Shown here: in pieces, positions 13,212-25,306 of the stretch | Numbering within the stretch: position 1 is the first letter of the stretch | How the letters are laid out: each line of letters opens with the position of its first letter | Assembly (NCBI GenBank): GCA_004026145.2 | Contig: CP034975.1 | Span: 27,152,013-27,216,012 of the forward strand | Direction: 5' to 3' | Length of the DNA: 64,000 bases | Origin: Takifugu bimaculatus | Lineage: Eukaryota; Chordata; Actinopteri; Tetraodontiformes; Tetraodontidae | The notes under the pieces: model-generated | Told to the model about the DNA's origin: nothing | Databases searched by the model: none | What the model saw: only the letters and a program-made list of their open reading frames with translations | Position numbers and translations under genes: made by a program

Positions 13212-16200
13212 CAGCTGTGATGATTCTTTGCCTGTTACGTCTGGATGATTGATCTATCTTGGCGTTTGTTTCAGGGAGAGGCTGGAACACGAGGACCCCC
13301 TGGGCCTAGTGGCTCACCAGTAAGTCCTTGACCATTGGCTTATCATATTCTGTTACTTACATGACATCTTGTGTCAACGTGTATTTTTTCTCACTTCTCC
13401 AAGGGTCAAGCTGGAGCCCAAGGACCTCCTGGAGAAGTTGGAGATCCAGGACACATGGTAAACTCTCTCCATTTTAGATAAATAAAAAGATTGCAAATTC
13501 TCAGTTGGTTTTCAAAGATGCTTTTGTTGTCACTGTCAGTCCATGTGGACTGAAATAAGTTATAGCCTGTTTTGAAACACTTTTCAGGGGCCATCTGGGC
13601 AGAGAGGACCAGAAGGCCTAATGGGGAAACCAGGTGAAGATGTGAGTCAGCCTTTTGACCTATTTACACCAAGATCACTTTTCATTTAGTTTGGTGTTCA
13701 CTGCACTAGATAGAACTATTTATATCATGATTAATCCAAAGGGTACGGCTGATAACCTTCTCCCGACCATCATTCTGATGATTTTTCAGCAGCATTTCAG
13801 TTATATGTTCTTCAGTCTAATGGCAAGAGCAGTCAAAGCAAAACCATTTAAGTCATTGATGTAAATGATGCTTCAATCCCGTTTTTTTCTTTTGGGATAA
13901 TTTGACATAATTAATCGTAATTAATCAACATCAGGTATTTAAAGTGGCATCTAGTATCCACTGTTTTCCATTTTTAATGCATTTTGTAATTTCTAAATGT
14001 CCTCACTCAGGGAGAACCAGGCAAACCAGGAAACAATGGAGAAATGGGATTTTCAGGCTCACCAGTAAGATCTTATGTGTCATGCTGCTCAACTCCACTC
14101 CAGCTGTGACTCTGCTTGCACTAGAGCGCTGAAACTGACTTCATATTTCAGGGAGCCAGAGGATTTCCAGGAATGCCAGGACCTCCTGGCCTGAAGGGTC
14201 ACAAGGTGAGTATTTACTCCCATCTTCCATCATCCCATCTTCAAACTTTCAACATACGTTTCCCTCTCACTTAACTTAATTTGCATTGCAGTTTTGCTTT
14301 AAATTGGTTATATTTGCTCGACTCAGGTATTTGTTTTTTTTCCTGCTTTTAATGCTTTCAGGGACACCTTGGAATTCTTGGCCAGAAGGGTGAAAATGGA
14401 GCAGTGGGATCAAAGGTATACATTTCACTAGTTAAACATATTATTTAAAAATAATGATTTTTAAAAACCTTTTTTCCTCCCTTTATTTTTAAGGGTGCTA
14501 CAGGTCCACATGGTCCAATGGGAGCACCAGGTCCTATGGTAAAATGCCTGAAGTTTTTTTTTATTGTTTTCACTGTTGTTTGTTGTCATTGGCCTGAAGC
14601 TCATGTCGACCATTTTGATCTTGAGGCAACTTTTTACTTGAATGATGTCCCGGCCAAAGCTGTAAATAACCACCTGGACTATCCAATGGAGGACAGATGT
14701 AATTTATCACTGCCCCTTTGTAACAGGGTCCTGCTGGGATGCCAGGAGAGAGAGGACGTTCTGGACCCAGTGGTACACCCGTAAGGACATGACTAACATC
14801 TGCTTCAGTCTCTCTTTCTGTCCATGCATTTTTCTCTCTCCGAGGATTTACACAACATGGCTGTTTAAATACAGGCTGTAAAGTCAAACAGGCATGGTTA
14901 CACTAGCATCTAATGTGTTTCTTCCTCCACTGAGCTTCCAGCAAAGTTTAATGATATAAATTCTCAAATAATAATATAATAAACAAATATAGTATATTCT
15001 AATGCTGGTAATTCTAGCAGTAGCAGTAGTATTGGCAGCATACTGCTTAGCTATTTCTACTATACTTTCTTTTCAACTATTTGATTGTTTGTAAGTAAAA
15101 ATAATTCATCTTTTGTCTTTTAGGGTAAACGTGGTGTGCCTGGCTCTGTTGGAAAACCTGGATCAATAGTAAGTCAGCGGTGGCATTATTTTACCTTTCC
15201 AGACTCCCTCCAGCTTGACTCTCACGCAAGCGTGGATTTAAGTCAAAATAATAGCATAATTATTCACCTTTCTTTTGAGAAACTTTGTTATTTTGATTAT
15301 TCTTGATAAACTTTTTTCAAGTTCCATCGGTTGTCTCATTTTCTGTCCTTCCCCAGTGCAAATAGGTTAAAACTGTGTCTAATGTATAAACCAGCTGAAT
15401 ATAAACACTGTGTGCATGAGATACACACCAGCTGGGTGAGGCCGACACAGTCAAACACAGCTGTTTAAATGATACAGGAACAAACATCGAAACAGTTCTC
15501 TGTATATGAGCGTAATCAAACCCAAACAATGTTTAACTGTATTGTTTAGTGGACCATTCTTATTCTCTTTTATTAACACATACCTAATTTAAGCACCACA
15601 GTTTCTCCACTAACATTTGTTTTCTTCATGTTGTTCATTGTTTATAACACCCACTGTTTTTGTGTCAATAGGGTCCTCTGGGTCTCAGTGGGCCTTCTGG
15701 ATATCCAGGAACTCCAGGAATGAAGGTAAAATAAAGCAAAGCAATTGCCAATGATTTCTGTGAATCAGAGCAAGGGCATTATCATGGTAATGTTTCCTCT
15801 ACAGGGACAACCTGGTCCTACTGGAGTCCGAGGTCCACAGGGTCCACAAGGACAAAGAGGAGAGACTGGTCACCTGGGAAGACCTGGTCCATTGGGCCTT
15901 GGGGTTCGTATCTTCTTTTAGCTATCTTATAAATTAAAGGGCTATGTTTCATAAATCAGTCTTCCCTTTGTTGCACCAGTAATGTAATGAAAGAATTTTC
16001 CAATTCATAGGGACCCATAGGTACAGATGGTGGCCCAGGTGCCAAAGGACCAGTGGTAAAGCATAGTTCAACCATCAAATCAATTTTTGATAAAATGAAA
16101 CTTCACAGTATAACAGGTTGTTATAACTCTTCACAGGGCAATCTTGGTCCACAAGGTCCAAGTGGGCATCTTGGACCTCCTGGTCCACCTGGACCTCAGG

Positions 16201-19200
16201 GAAGCACAGGCCAACCTGGTATTAAAGGACAACTGGTAAAGTATAAGTACCTATTTTAAATATTCATTGAAATTGTAAAGTCCCCTAAGTTAGAGTGGTA
16301 ATTACTGTTGTTTTTTTGCGTGACAGGGAGATGTTGGTCTTCCAGGTTTCAAAGGAGAGGCTGGACCTAAAGGAGAGCCTGTAAGCTTCAGTTACATTTA
16401 CGTAGATAACTAACTGATGTCTGAAGCACTAGTGTTTAAATATGCATTCATTTCTGGCTTAGCCTGGCTTAGCAGCACATTTTCTGACAACACTCTAGGG
16501 TCCACCAGGCTCCCAGGGAGTGATTGGACCTCAGGGTGAGGAGGGTAAGCGGGGACAACGTGGAGACCCTGGCTCTGTGGGCCCTCCTGGACCCGTTGGT
16601 GAAAGAGTAAGTCTTAATCTTTGCCTCACTAGGAATCTTTGCAAACAAGAGCAACAACGTAATCAACAACAACAATAATAACGCTAATATTGAGAATAAT
16701 AACATTGCTATGAGGTGGAAACTGAGACATGTTCTGACTTCCAGGGAGCTTCTGGTAACCGAGGATTCCCTGGTGCTGACGGACTGCCAGGACCAAAGGT
16801 AAATTGTGATTTAAGTGGGATTGCATCAGCGTACTTTTTACAGTGTAGTTGTGTCATGGTGCAAGTTTAAACACAAAACCACTTCCATGTCTAAAGGGTG
16901 CTCAAGGAGATCGTGGAATATCTGGTCCACCAGGACCAAAAGGTTCTCTGGGAGACCCTGGTCGTACAGGAGAACCTGGTTTACCAGGTGCAAGGGTAAC
17001 ACTGAAATTATAGTTTTGAAGTGCAATTATAAGTTATTTGTTTAGATGTCAAAAGTACATATATTTACACATAGCTGTCTTACTTCCAAAGGGTCTTACT
17101 GGTACCCCTGGAGTCCAGGGAGCAGAGGGCAAGCCAGGACCACTGGTATGTTGTTATGTTCAATTATACGATGAAAGAGAGGGTTTTTTTTCTCTCATTG
17201 CAATTGTCACCGTGTGGATCAGCTTTAGAATTTACCCCCTCAGGTATTTGTTCTGATCGCCCCCTGGTGGTGGCAATTCAGATCTGAGTCTGACACAGGA
17301 TTGTCTTATTATGTCATTTTCTATTTTCTGAGAATCAGGCAATAGTTTGCTGCAGCAGATTTGGGAATTTAATTATTTCTTTTGTTATCCAGGGAGCAGC
17401 AGGAGAGGATGGTCGTCCTGGTCCAGCAGGGCCCATTGGGAATCGAGGGCCATCTGGAATCATGGGATCAACCGGACCCAAAGGCTTTAGTGTAAGAAAG
17501 TCAGCCTACTTTAATAAAGCAGTCCTTTTGATTTTATATCCTGATCCATTTTTGTAATACTTTTTTTCTTCCAAAGGGTGATCCAGGAAAAACAGGTGAA
17601 CAAGGATCTCCAGGAGTGGCAGGTCAAAGGGTGAGTGCATTCATAATAGAAAATGTATGCAATGTGCAAGAAAATTCATGAAGTGCCAGGAAAGGAAATG
17701 GAATTGTTTCAGACATGAGAACAAATGGAATGACTTTTTGTTAGGGCCCTCCAGGGAAAGATGGAGAGGTCGGCCCTGCTGGTCCCCCTGGACCATCTGT
17801 AAGTTTCAAATTTCACGTATTATTTCCATTAATTCATTGCTAAAATGAAATTTCGTAACATGACTGTCTGATCTTGAAGGGTGTAGCAGGAGAGAGAGGA
17901 GAGCAAGGACCCCCAGGTGTGAACGGATTTCAGGTGTGTCTTTGTAGTTGGTATGCAACAAGATTAAGACCACATTGTCAGTTGAAAAGTTTATATGTAT
18001 TCCTCATTTTTTTAGGGTTTACCTGGAAATCAAGGCCCTCCTGGTGAATCTGGAAAACCTGGCGATGTTGTAAGTGCAAAAGAAATGAAAAAAAAACCTA
18101 CATGTGTCTAAGATCACTCTTGACTGAGAATAAGTTGTATTAGTCCGACTAAATGGTGATCATGATTTAGTTGCAGCTAAATTCATCATTTTGTTTCACC
18201 TTTTCTCAGGGTATTCCTGGAGAGCTGGGTGCTGTGGGACAGATTGGACCAAGGGTAGGTAAAACCTCTTTTAACAATTTATCAAAGGTTAAATGTTTAA
18301 GACTTACATGAATTCTTCTAATCACAAAGGGTGAACGTGGAAATCCTGGTGAGAGAGGAGAGCTGGGTCCAAATGGTCTTCAAGGACCTAAGGGTATTCC
18401 TGGAGCACCTGGTCCAGATGGTCCAAAGGTACTGTACAGATGAGAGTTTATTAAGCTTGTTATTAGCCATAGATACCAGGTCTAAAACTGTCTCAAGTGA
18501 AAATACCTGTGATAAAAGGCATTATTTTAACAATAGGGCAGTCCTGGACCACCTGGTGCGATTGGTGATGCTGGTCCTCCAGGTCTTCAGGGAATGCCAG
18601 GAGAGAGGGGTATATCTGGCCCTCCAGGTCCTAAAGGTGAAAGGGTAAGTCTATCATGTTTAAAAGTATCATGTGCTTTAGAGAATAAAATATTTTAACC
18701 TTTTTTCTTAACTTCATTGATTAATCTGGTCAAAGCTGATAACTGAGGTGTATAAATAGTAATAAAGAGAACTGTCTGAAAACAAAATAAAACCTTGGGA
18801 ATGAGAGAGTTTAAAATTCTTTTCCATGTAGGGCACGCTTGGAGAGAAAGGATCAGAAGGTACAGCTGGAAATGATGGTGCAAGAGTAAGTCCAATTTTC
18901 CCTCAGAAACATTACAAAGGCAATAAAACCAACTGCAGATTTAAGGCTTGTTACAGCCTGTTGGAGAAAACTGTGGGTCTGCTGACTCAGCACTTATATC
19001 TTCATATGTTCAACTTGTTCTGCGCACACAGGGATCTCCTGGTCCTGTTGGCCCTCCAGGATCTGCTGGACCCAGTGGTGAAAAGGTAGAGTGCCTGTTT
19101 TAGGGTTAATTTTAGGGTTTATCATAAATATAGTGGATGTAATTATTCATCAAATTGTAGGAATGATTCTCAGTAAATATGTAATATGTGTAGGGGGAAC

Positions 19201-22200
19201 CTGGACCCAAAGGCCCACACGGACCCCCGGGATCCAGAGGAACTCCAGTAAGTGCTCTTGTTCAGTGACAGCATGAAGCAAAATTAATTAAATTAAATCA
19301 AAATACAGCATAATCACTTCTCTCACAGGGATCAAGGGGTGACCCAGGTCCAATCGGTCCCACTGGATTTTCCGGAGCCCCTGTAAGCAGCCTTCCTCTC
19401 TCCCATTCTTCACTCATATGTTGTACATATGATAATAGACATCTGAGATTCTTTGGGATTCAGTGCATGATCTGTAATATTTTCAATATTTTAATCTGTA
19501 GGGTCCTGATGGCCAGCCTGGAGTCAAGGGAGAGGTTGGTGAGCCCGGCCAGAAAGGAGATGCTGGATCACCTGGACCCCAAGGTTTGGCTGGAGCTCAT
19601 GGACCTCCTGTAAGTTCTAAACAGCAATAACTATTATTATACAATTATACAATTATTAAAATTGTAATTTCATTTTCATTTTTATGATGGCATGACAAGT
19701 GGACAACAAATGAAAGAGTTTTCACGTGACCATTTTTCTAGACATGGGTTAAACACCTCCCTAATTATATCATTTTCTGTTGCAGGGCCCAGTTGGTGTT
19801 GCTGGCCTGAAAGGTGGAAGAGGAACTCAGGGTGCACCTGTAAGATAACAGTGTATCTATGAGGACCCTTTAACAAGAATAAACTGCCATTTATGCATGG
19901 CTCTCTCTCAAGAAACATAAATCTGAGGATGTTGTCTTTATCTCCAGGGGCCCACTGGTTTCCCTGGATCTGCAGGACGAGTTGGCCCACCAGGTCCAAC
20001 TGTAAGTTCTTCACCCTTGCTGAAAAACATATAATGTCAGCAAAGCATCACAAATGATCAAACCAAAACCCTGACATTAAAAAGAAAATCTATTCTTAAG
20101 CCAAAATGCTGTAAATATATGTATTTCTCACTGACTATACTGTTGTAAACATTACGGTACATTTAGTGTGCTGCAACTAAAGAAGATTTGTAAGATTTAG
20201 TTTATATACTACATTCAAATATTTGCTCTTCCTACAGTATCTCATCCTCTTATAGCACTTGAAAAGTCTGTAAACAACATTACCAAGACTCCACGCACAT
20301 CTTACAAAAGTCTATATTCTCGCCAGGGACCACTTGGAGAGCCTGGACCTCTTGGTGCTCCAGGAAAAGAGGGTCCTCGTGGTCTTCGTGGAGATTATGG
20401 AGCACCTGGAAAACAAGGAGAGCGAGGGCCACCAGGACCATCTGGTAGCCCAGGAGACAAGGGGGACTCTGGGGAAGACGGACCCACTGTAAGCTACAAT
20501 TAATTCAGTTTATTCTTTTAGGAGAAATATGGTTCCTGCTGAAAATAGATTAATTCACCTGTTGCCATTCCCATCATGATTACACACGCTTTAATGTCTC
20601 ATTTTGTAGACTTTTATACACTAGAGGAAGTGGACATAATAATTTTTTATGTCAATTGTCCTAAATTAAACAGCTAATCTGTTTGTGGCAATACAACTGC
20701 AGGGTCCTGATGGACCCCCAGGCCCAGCTGGAACTACAGGGCAGAGAGGCATTGTGGGTCTTCCAGGTCAGAGAGGAGAGCGTGGAATGCCAGGCCTTCC
20801 AGGACCAGGGGTGTGTACAATCATAGCAGTAAAGTTGTGCTGATTTAAACATTTCTACAGTGTCCTCGTACATGTATTGAGTTGTGTTGTGTTAAACACA
20901 TATGCCTGTCAGTGCATGCCTGCATTGCTAAGCTGTGTCTTCTTGGGTTTAGGGCCCACCAGGAAAACAGGGATCAGCTGGACAATCTGGAGAGAAAGGC
21001 CCTCCAGGTCCAGTTGGTGTCCCTGGTGCTAAAGGACCCCGTGGGGATCCTGGTCCTGATGTAAGTGTACTGTCTTTAATAGGTAAAAGTTGGAAGGAAA
21101 AATAGTTCCCCATTTAGGGTCAACGTTTCAATATTTGTATTTGGTCTTCAGGGTCCGGCAGGATCTGATGGCCCACCAGGCAAAGATGGTGTTCTTGGAC
21201 AAAGGGTATGAAGCAACTACATTGTGTATTGTTATGTTTATTTTTATTGACGGGGTGTTTTGCTTTGCCAGGGTGACAGAGGAGACCCTGGTCCAGAGGG
21301 ATTAATTGGTTCCCAGGGACTTCCAGGCCCTGCGGGTCCTGTTGGTTCACAAGGTGGTCCAGGAAGGAGAGGAGACATTGTAAGCAGAAGTTTTAATTCT
21401 GATCAGTCAAGACTGTGCTAACAGATATCTGATGAGAGCATCTAAAATGTGGCCATGCTGGAACCTGGGAATAAAATACTCCTAATAGGTCCCTGGTTGA
21501 TTTTATTCATTTTTCTCAGGGCTCCAGAGGACCTGTCGGCCCACCTGGTGCAGCTGGAAAGAGGGGATTAGTGGTAAGAACCTTACAAACCTTACCCCAT
21601 AGTGCGATGTAATTATGGTAAAGTTTTCTGTTTCATTTAATTTTATTTCAGAATTATTCAGGTGAACTTTATATTTTTCTAATCCTAAAGCAACTGCTAA
21701 TGATATTTTCAGGGGCCGCAAGGACCTCGGGGTGATAAGGGAGACCTTGGTGATCATGGAGAGAGAGGACAGAAAGGACATCGAGGATTCACTGGTTTGC
21801 AGGGTCTTCCTGGACCTCCAGTAAGTTCAAATGGAGTGTATAAAATATAATACGTTTAACCAACTATGCATATTCACCTGCAATAATAGCTTATAATCAG
21901 CATTGTTTTACTAAGAGGCCTAAATCACTGTAGTTATTTACGTAAATGGCACTGAAATGTTCTAAGTTATATTTTAGTACCAATCTTTTCTACATGACAG
22001 GAAACAAAACACAGTTGAGACAATATAACATGAAACCCTTATCCAAGGTCGCACAGCTGTGATGTTTACACCAGTCTGACATCATTAGTCATGTCTCATC
22101 TGTGTGCACATCCTAGAAAACACCATCGCATAGAAAATATACAATCAGACACTAACTGGTGAATATTAACCTTTTGATTAAAGGGTACAACAGGTGAGCA

Positions 22201-23940
22201 GGGAGCCACAGGAATTGTGGGACCAAGTGGACAAAGGGTAAGGGAACATCTCCAGGGTTTTAGAGTTTATAGCACACATTTGTTAGGCAGCAATTGTGAA
22301 AGTTTAATTGAAAATTACACTCATCACCAATTTTTATTGGAATTGCATTCAGGGGCCTCCTGGACCTATTGGACCTTCTGGAAAGGAGGGACTCATTGGA
22401 GGACCAGGACCAATGGGACCCCCTGGAACTCGTGGAATCAGTGGAGAAGTTGGACCAGAGGTCTGCTTCAATAGGCTGTTGAATATCTTTTCTGCTTATT
22501 TTTTTGTCATCTCATTAATGTCTAGTAAAAATGAAAGTATGTAACTAATATCAACACAATTTGTGAAATTAAAGGGACCCCCAGGAGAACCTGGGCCCCA
22601 AGGTCCCCCTGGTCCCCCAGGACCCCCTACATCTGCTCCGGATGAGTTGTTTGATGGCAACATGGATTATGACTCCGGCCCTCCTCCTCCTCCTGAGTTC
22701 AGTGAAGATGAGGCTCTTCCGAACAGCAACTCCTCCACCATTGTTCCTGTGGACCCTGGCATCCTGGCCACTCTGAAGGCCCTCAGCAGCCAAATTAGCA
22801 ACATGAAAAGCCCTGATGGCAGCAGGAAACACCCAGCGAGAACCTGTGATGACCTTAAGAGATGCTACCCCATGAAAAAGAGTGGTGAGTGTTCAAAAAA
22901 CACCAATAGCTGAACTAAATGGATGATGTCAATGTGTTCAGTGTCACCCTGAAATTTCAAAAAAGCGCAAAAATTGCAGGTAATATTCATATGGACTAAA
23001 TTTGTGTTTCAGAGTGTGTACTCTAAAAGCATTACTTCTAGGTCTTCTGAATACCATAAATTATTAAATTATTTCCAAATGTAAACTAAAAACCGTAAAA
23101 CTTAATTATAAAGTTTTACATAACAACAAAAATCACTCATGTCTTTATTATTATGGTGTTTAGGAGAGTACTGGGTGGATCCAAACCAAGGCAGTGTGGA
23201 GGATGCTATTAAAGTCTACTGCAACATGGACACCGGCGAGACCTGCATCGCAGCTAACCCAACCAGCATACCCCGTAAAGTGTGGTGGAACTCTTCCAAG
23301 AACAAACCCGTGTGGTTCGGAGCCGACATCAACAGAGGAACTCACGTGAGTATCTACGCTGTCGATGGTGCAAGAGGGAGGAAGGTTCATCAGACATGTC
23401 CCTATCACACCTGATTCCTTCTGTTGTCTCTTTTAGTTTGTGTATGGCAACAAAGATCAGTTGGCCAACACCATCACAGTTCAGATGACTTTCATCCGCC
23501 TGCTCTCCAAAGAGGCATCTCAGACCATCACCTATCACTGCAAGAACTCCGTGGCCTACAAGGATCAGAAGACAGGCAACTTGAAGAAAGCTATAATCCT
23601 CAAGGGTGCAAATGATCTGGAACTCAAAGCAGAAGGAAACAGCCGCTTCAGATACACAGTCCTGGAGGACTCCTGCTCAGTTAGTTCCCTTATTTCGCAC
23701 TTTGTTCAGTGACCTCCTCAAACTCATCTGTGAGGATTTCAGTGCGTAACTTTAATGACGAGCTAATTTGTAATGTTTTCTATCCTTTTACAGGAATCAA
23801 ACGGCAAGTGGGGCAAGACAGTGTTTGAGTACAGGACACAGAAAACACCGAGACTTCCTATCGTGGACATTGCCCCTGTGGACATTGGTGGCCCAGATCA
23901 AGAGTTCGGCATCGACATCGGGCCAGTGTGCTTCTTGTAA
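10775..23940 (+). CDS. col5a2: Fibrillar procollagen alpha-2(V) chain, exons 2-54 (exon 1 not found)
   Basis: This chain assembles with alpha-1(V) into type V procollagen, a minor fibril-forming collagen of the extracellular matrix that nucleates and limits the diameter of type I fibrils. Fifty-three exons with GT/AG borders were placed by eye. They encode about 1465 residues once the exon 2 frameshift is discounted; human COL5A2 has 1499 with exon 1 included. Order: VWC domain (exon 2), N-propeptide minor helix (exons 4-7), N-telopeptide (exon 8), main helix (exons 9-51), C-telopeptide and COLFI propeptide (exons 51-54). The helix is 338 Gly-X-Y triplets with no interruption. Alpha-2(V) rather than alpha-1(I), alpha-1(II) or alpha-1(III) is shown by DIWKP...CVCDNG in VWC, the SSQI-x-x-MKSPDGS propeptide start, the DPNQGSVEDA segment lacking one inter-chain cysteine, and exon-by-exon similarity such as GQKGEPG-x-VPV. 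Which teleost paralogue (a or b) it is cannot be told. Intron phases are regular: every helical exon starts with a whole Gly codon. Confidence 0.96.
11106..12335 (+). CDS. col5a2: col5a2 exons 3-8: N-propeptide minor helix and N-telopeptide
   Basis: Exons: 11106-11125 (20 nt), 11212-11244 (33), 11329-11361 (33), 11585-11638 (54), 12069-12161 (93) and 12264-12335 (72). Exon 3 encodes GARVYK after a split Asp codon. Exons 4-7 give the short collagenous segment, beginning GQKGEPGDVPV and VSGIRGRPGPM and ending GPPGHPSHPG. Exon 8 (GIGAQMASGFDGKSG...) is the non-helical N-telopeptide region, where procollagen N-proteinase cleaves in related chains; in alpha-2(V) this part is often retained on the fibril surface. 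Human COL5A2 has the same order and a similar SAQMAGLDEKSG stretch. The last three residues of exon 8 (GSR) could count as one more helix triplet. Confidence 0.93.
13121..13210. repeat. (AATC)n microsatellite in col5a2 intron 8
   Basis: About 22 uninterrupted AATC units lie between exon 8 and exon 9. The tract is perfect, which suggests recent expansion and probable length polymorphism. Confidence 0.97.
13275..16055 (+). CDS. col5a2: col5a2 exons 9-20: N-terminal part of the main triple helix
   Basis: Exons: 13275-13319, 13404-13457, 13588-13641, 14011-14064, 14152-14205, 14362-14415, 14494-14538, 14727-14780, 15124-15168, 15672-15725, 15805-15903, 16011-16055. Sizes are 45, 54 or 99 nt and every third residue is Gly. 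Exon 13 ends GLKGHK, the N-terminal helical cross-link site that lysyl oxidase uses together with the C-telopeptide of a neighbouring chain. Exon 16 contains GMPGERG, a GxOGER-class integrin-binding triplet pair also present in human COL5A2. Exon 19 uses an atypical donor, GTTCGT at 15904, instead of the GTAAGT-like donors around it. Confidence 0.95.
16137..19382 (+). CDS. col5a2: col5a2 exons 21-38: central triple helix
   Basis: Exons: 16137-16235, 16327-16380, 16499-16606, 16745-16798, 16897-16995, 17092-17145, 17393-17491, 17577-17630, 17745-17798, 17880-17933, 18016-18069, 18210-18254, 18330-18428, 18537-18644, 18832-18885, 19032-19085, 19194-19247, 19329-19382. Sizes are 45, 54, 99 or 108 nt, all in phase 0. 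Exon 24 (GNRGFPGADGLPGPK) and exon 35 (GEKGSEGTAGNDGAR) match the human chain almost residue for residue. Exon 34 has a second GMPGERG motif. RGD occurs in exons 23 and 38, but within a folded helix it is normally not accessible. Confidence 0.95.
19502..22460 (+). CDS. col5a2: col5a2 exons 39-50: C-terminal part of the triple helix
   Basis: Exons: 19502-19609, 19786-19839, 19948-20001, 20327-20488 (162 nt), 20703-20810, 20953-21060, 21152-21205, 21272-21379, 21520-21573, 21713-21820, 22184-22237, 22353-22460. The single 162-nt exon equals three fused 54-nt units, as in other fibrillar collagens. Exon 48 holds GQKGHRGFTG, the C-terminal helical cross-link lysine, which I count 843 residues after the exon 13 lysine; that is the K87-K930 spacing of fibrillar collagens. 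Exon 50 ends at an unusual donor, GTCTGC (22461). Confidence 0.95.
22575..22884 (+). CDS. col5a2: col5a2 exon 51: helix end, C-telopeptide and start of the C-propeptide
   Basis: The first 18 residues complete the helix (GPPGEPGPQGPPGPPGPP). Next come an acidic, proline-rich telopeptide/linker (DYDSGPPPPPEFSEDEA), a potential N-glycosylation site (NSS), and the C-propeptide coiled coil starting DPGILATLKALSSQI. KSPDGSRKHPARTCDDLK is the conserved propeptide entry with the first two cysteines. The BMP-1-type C-proteinase cut should fall between the telopeptide and the coiled coil, but its exact position is not obvious. The exon ends in phase 1 (G|GA) at GTGAGT. Confidence 0.95.
23164..23940 (+). 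CDS. col5a2: col5a2 exons 52-54: COLFI C-propeptide
   Basis: Exons: 23164-23345, 23437-23679 and 23794-23940 (stop TAA 23938-23940). The domain selects and trimerises chains in the endoplasmic reticulum and is removed after secretion. It reads EYWVDPNQGSVEDAIKVYCN at the start and DQEFGIDIGPVCFL at the end. There are seven propeptide cysteines counting the two in exon 51. The cysteine that follows DPNQG in alpha-1(I) is Ser here, as in human alpha-2(V). The asparagine of the conserved ASQNITY sequon is replaced by Thr (EASQTITYHCKNS), while WWNSSK creates another sequon upstream. Confidence 0.97.
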
Positions 23941-25306
23941 AGTGGTCAGCAGGGATGTGTCAGGGAGAACCCTGAGACTATTGAACTGACAGCTGACACG
24001 ATCGGCCACATTGTACATACCAGTACTGAGGACTATTCTGGCCCTGTGGCAAGATATTTATTGTGCCTTTGACCCAGTTCAAGACATCGAAGTAAGGTAG
24101 AACAAATGTTTGAATTTTACACTAATTTGTTAAACAGGAATCATTCCTCGGAGTGGTGGATGCTTGGTGTATTTTGAGGCTAACTATTGTGTAGCTTGAT
24201 CCAAAGGGTTTACCCTATAATTTCACAAAGCAACAATGCCAAAGATTCCTAAATATGAACAGAATTAGAACTGCTGTGTATTGGCTCAGAAACATGTTGT
24301 CCTTTCACTTTTGCTTCCTTCAAATTTGTTCTTTTTTTCATGTTAGAGTATAAAACAACCTTGTGGTGCTATCGAGAAAAGTGCAGAAGATGATGCGTTT
24401 ACTGGCGCAGGTATTTTTCTCAAGACAATGTTGATGAACCAGTGTCTGTATCCTGTCATTTTAAAACCTGTACTGACCACCAACTACATTAAAGACACGT
24501 TTAGACCATCGCTTCCTCAGTGTTAGCTACCTCGTCACCGAAGCTGAGAAAACGATGACGCTCCGTGTAAACCTTGACTGGCAGGTGCTCTTTTGTAAGT
24601 AGTATGATCCTTGTGGACTGTTGCAGCTGCACAGTAGGGCATGGTTTGAGGATTCCAATAAAGATCTTTCTGTCAAAGATGGAGAGATGAATGAGGTGTC
24701 AAGCGAGTGGTGTGTGGTGATTTGTAAAAAAGAAAAAAGAACAAAAAAAGTCTTCCTTCAATTTCAATATCTTAGATAATATAGCACAGGATATTCTATT
24801 TGTATGCATGTCAGCTCCCCATTTTCGGTGTCGTGGACTTATATGCTCTTGCAATCCTTTTTATAATCAGTTATATAGAAAAAGGTGACTTTGAGTGCCT
24901 GTCTGCTTTGTATTTCTTGCTATGCAACAAATTAAACAAACTGCTTGTTAATCCCCCCAAGCTCCTGTCATATTAATTCAGGTAGAGTTAGGCTATATTC
25001 CTCTTTATTTCCATACAGAATCTGTCTCATAGTCTAGAATAGTAGCATGCAAGCATACACAGCCAGTGTGTGACTTTTATTTTTACATGTGTTTTGTTTT
25101 AAGATTGTAAAATGTGCCTTACGGTCATGTTGTTGTGACTTTTTGATTCCTATTTGAGATTATTTATTATAGAATTGTATAATTGTGGGCGAGGGCTGAA
25201 CTGCTCAGAGACCTGAGAAGAGCAGAGATGAAGAGGAGAAGGAAGAGGAGGAAGGAGATGGGTTCTTTCCTCGTAAGAAAGCAGATGCATTTCATTTGAA
25301 AATAAA
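23941..25306 (+). other. col5a2: col5a2 3' UTR (two possible ends)
   Basis: After the stop, no frame continues. The first AATAAA is at 24657-24662, giving a UTR of about 0.74 kb. A second AATAAA lies at 25301-25306, just before the gulp1 3' region on the other strand. The distal part holds a purine-rich AAGAGGAG-type tract near 25210-25262. Which site is used cannot be told from sequence alone. Confidence 0.6.
24657..24662 (+). terminator. Candidate polyadenylation signal of col5a2
   Basis: Perfect AATAAA about 720 nt after the stop codon. It is the first canonical hexamer on this strand after 23940. Confidence 0.6.

Noticed and set aside
22665..22709. Loss of glycine periodicity in col5a2 exon 51 as a helix defect
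   Set aside because: This is the normal telopeptide after the end of the helix, not an interruption.
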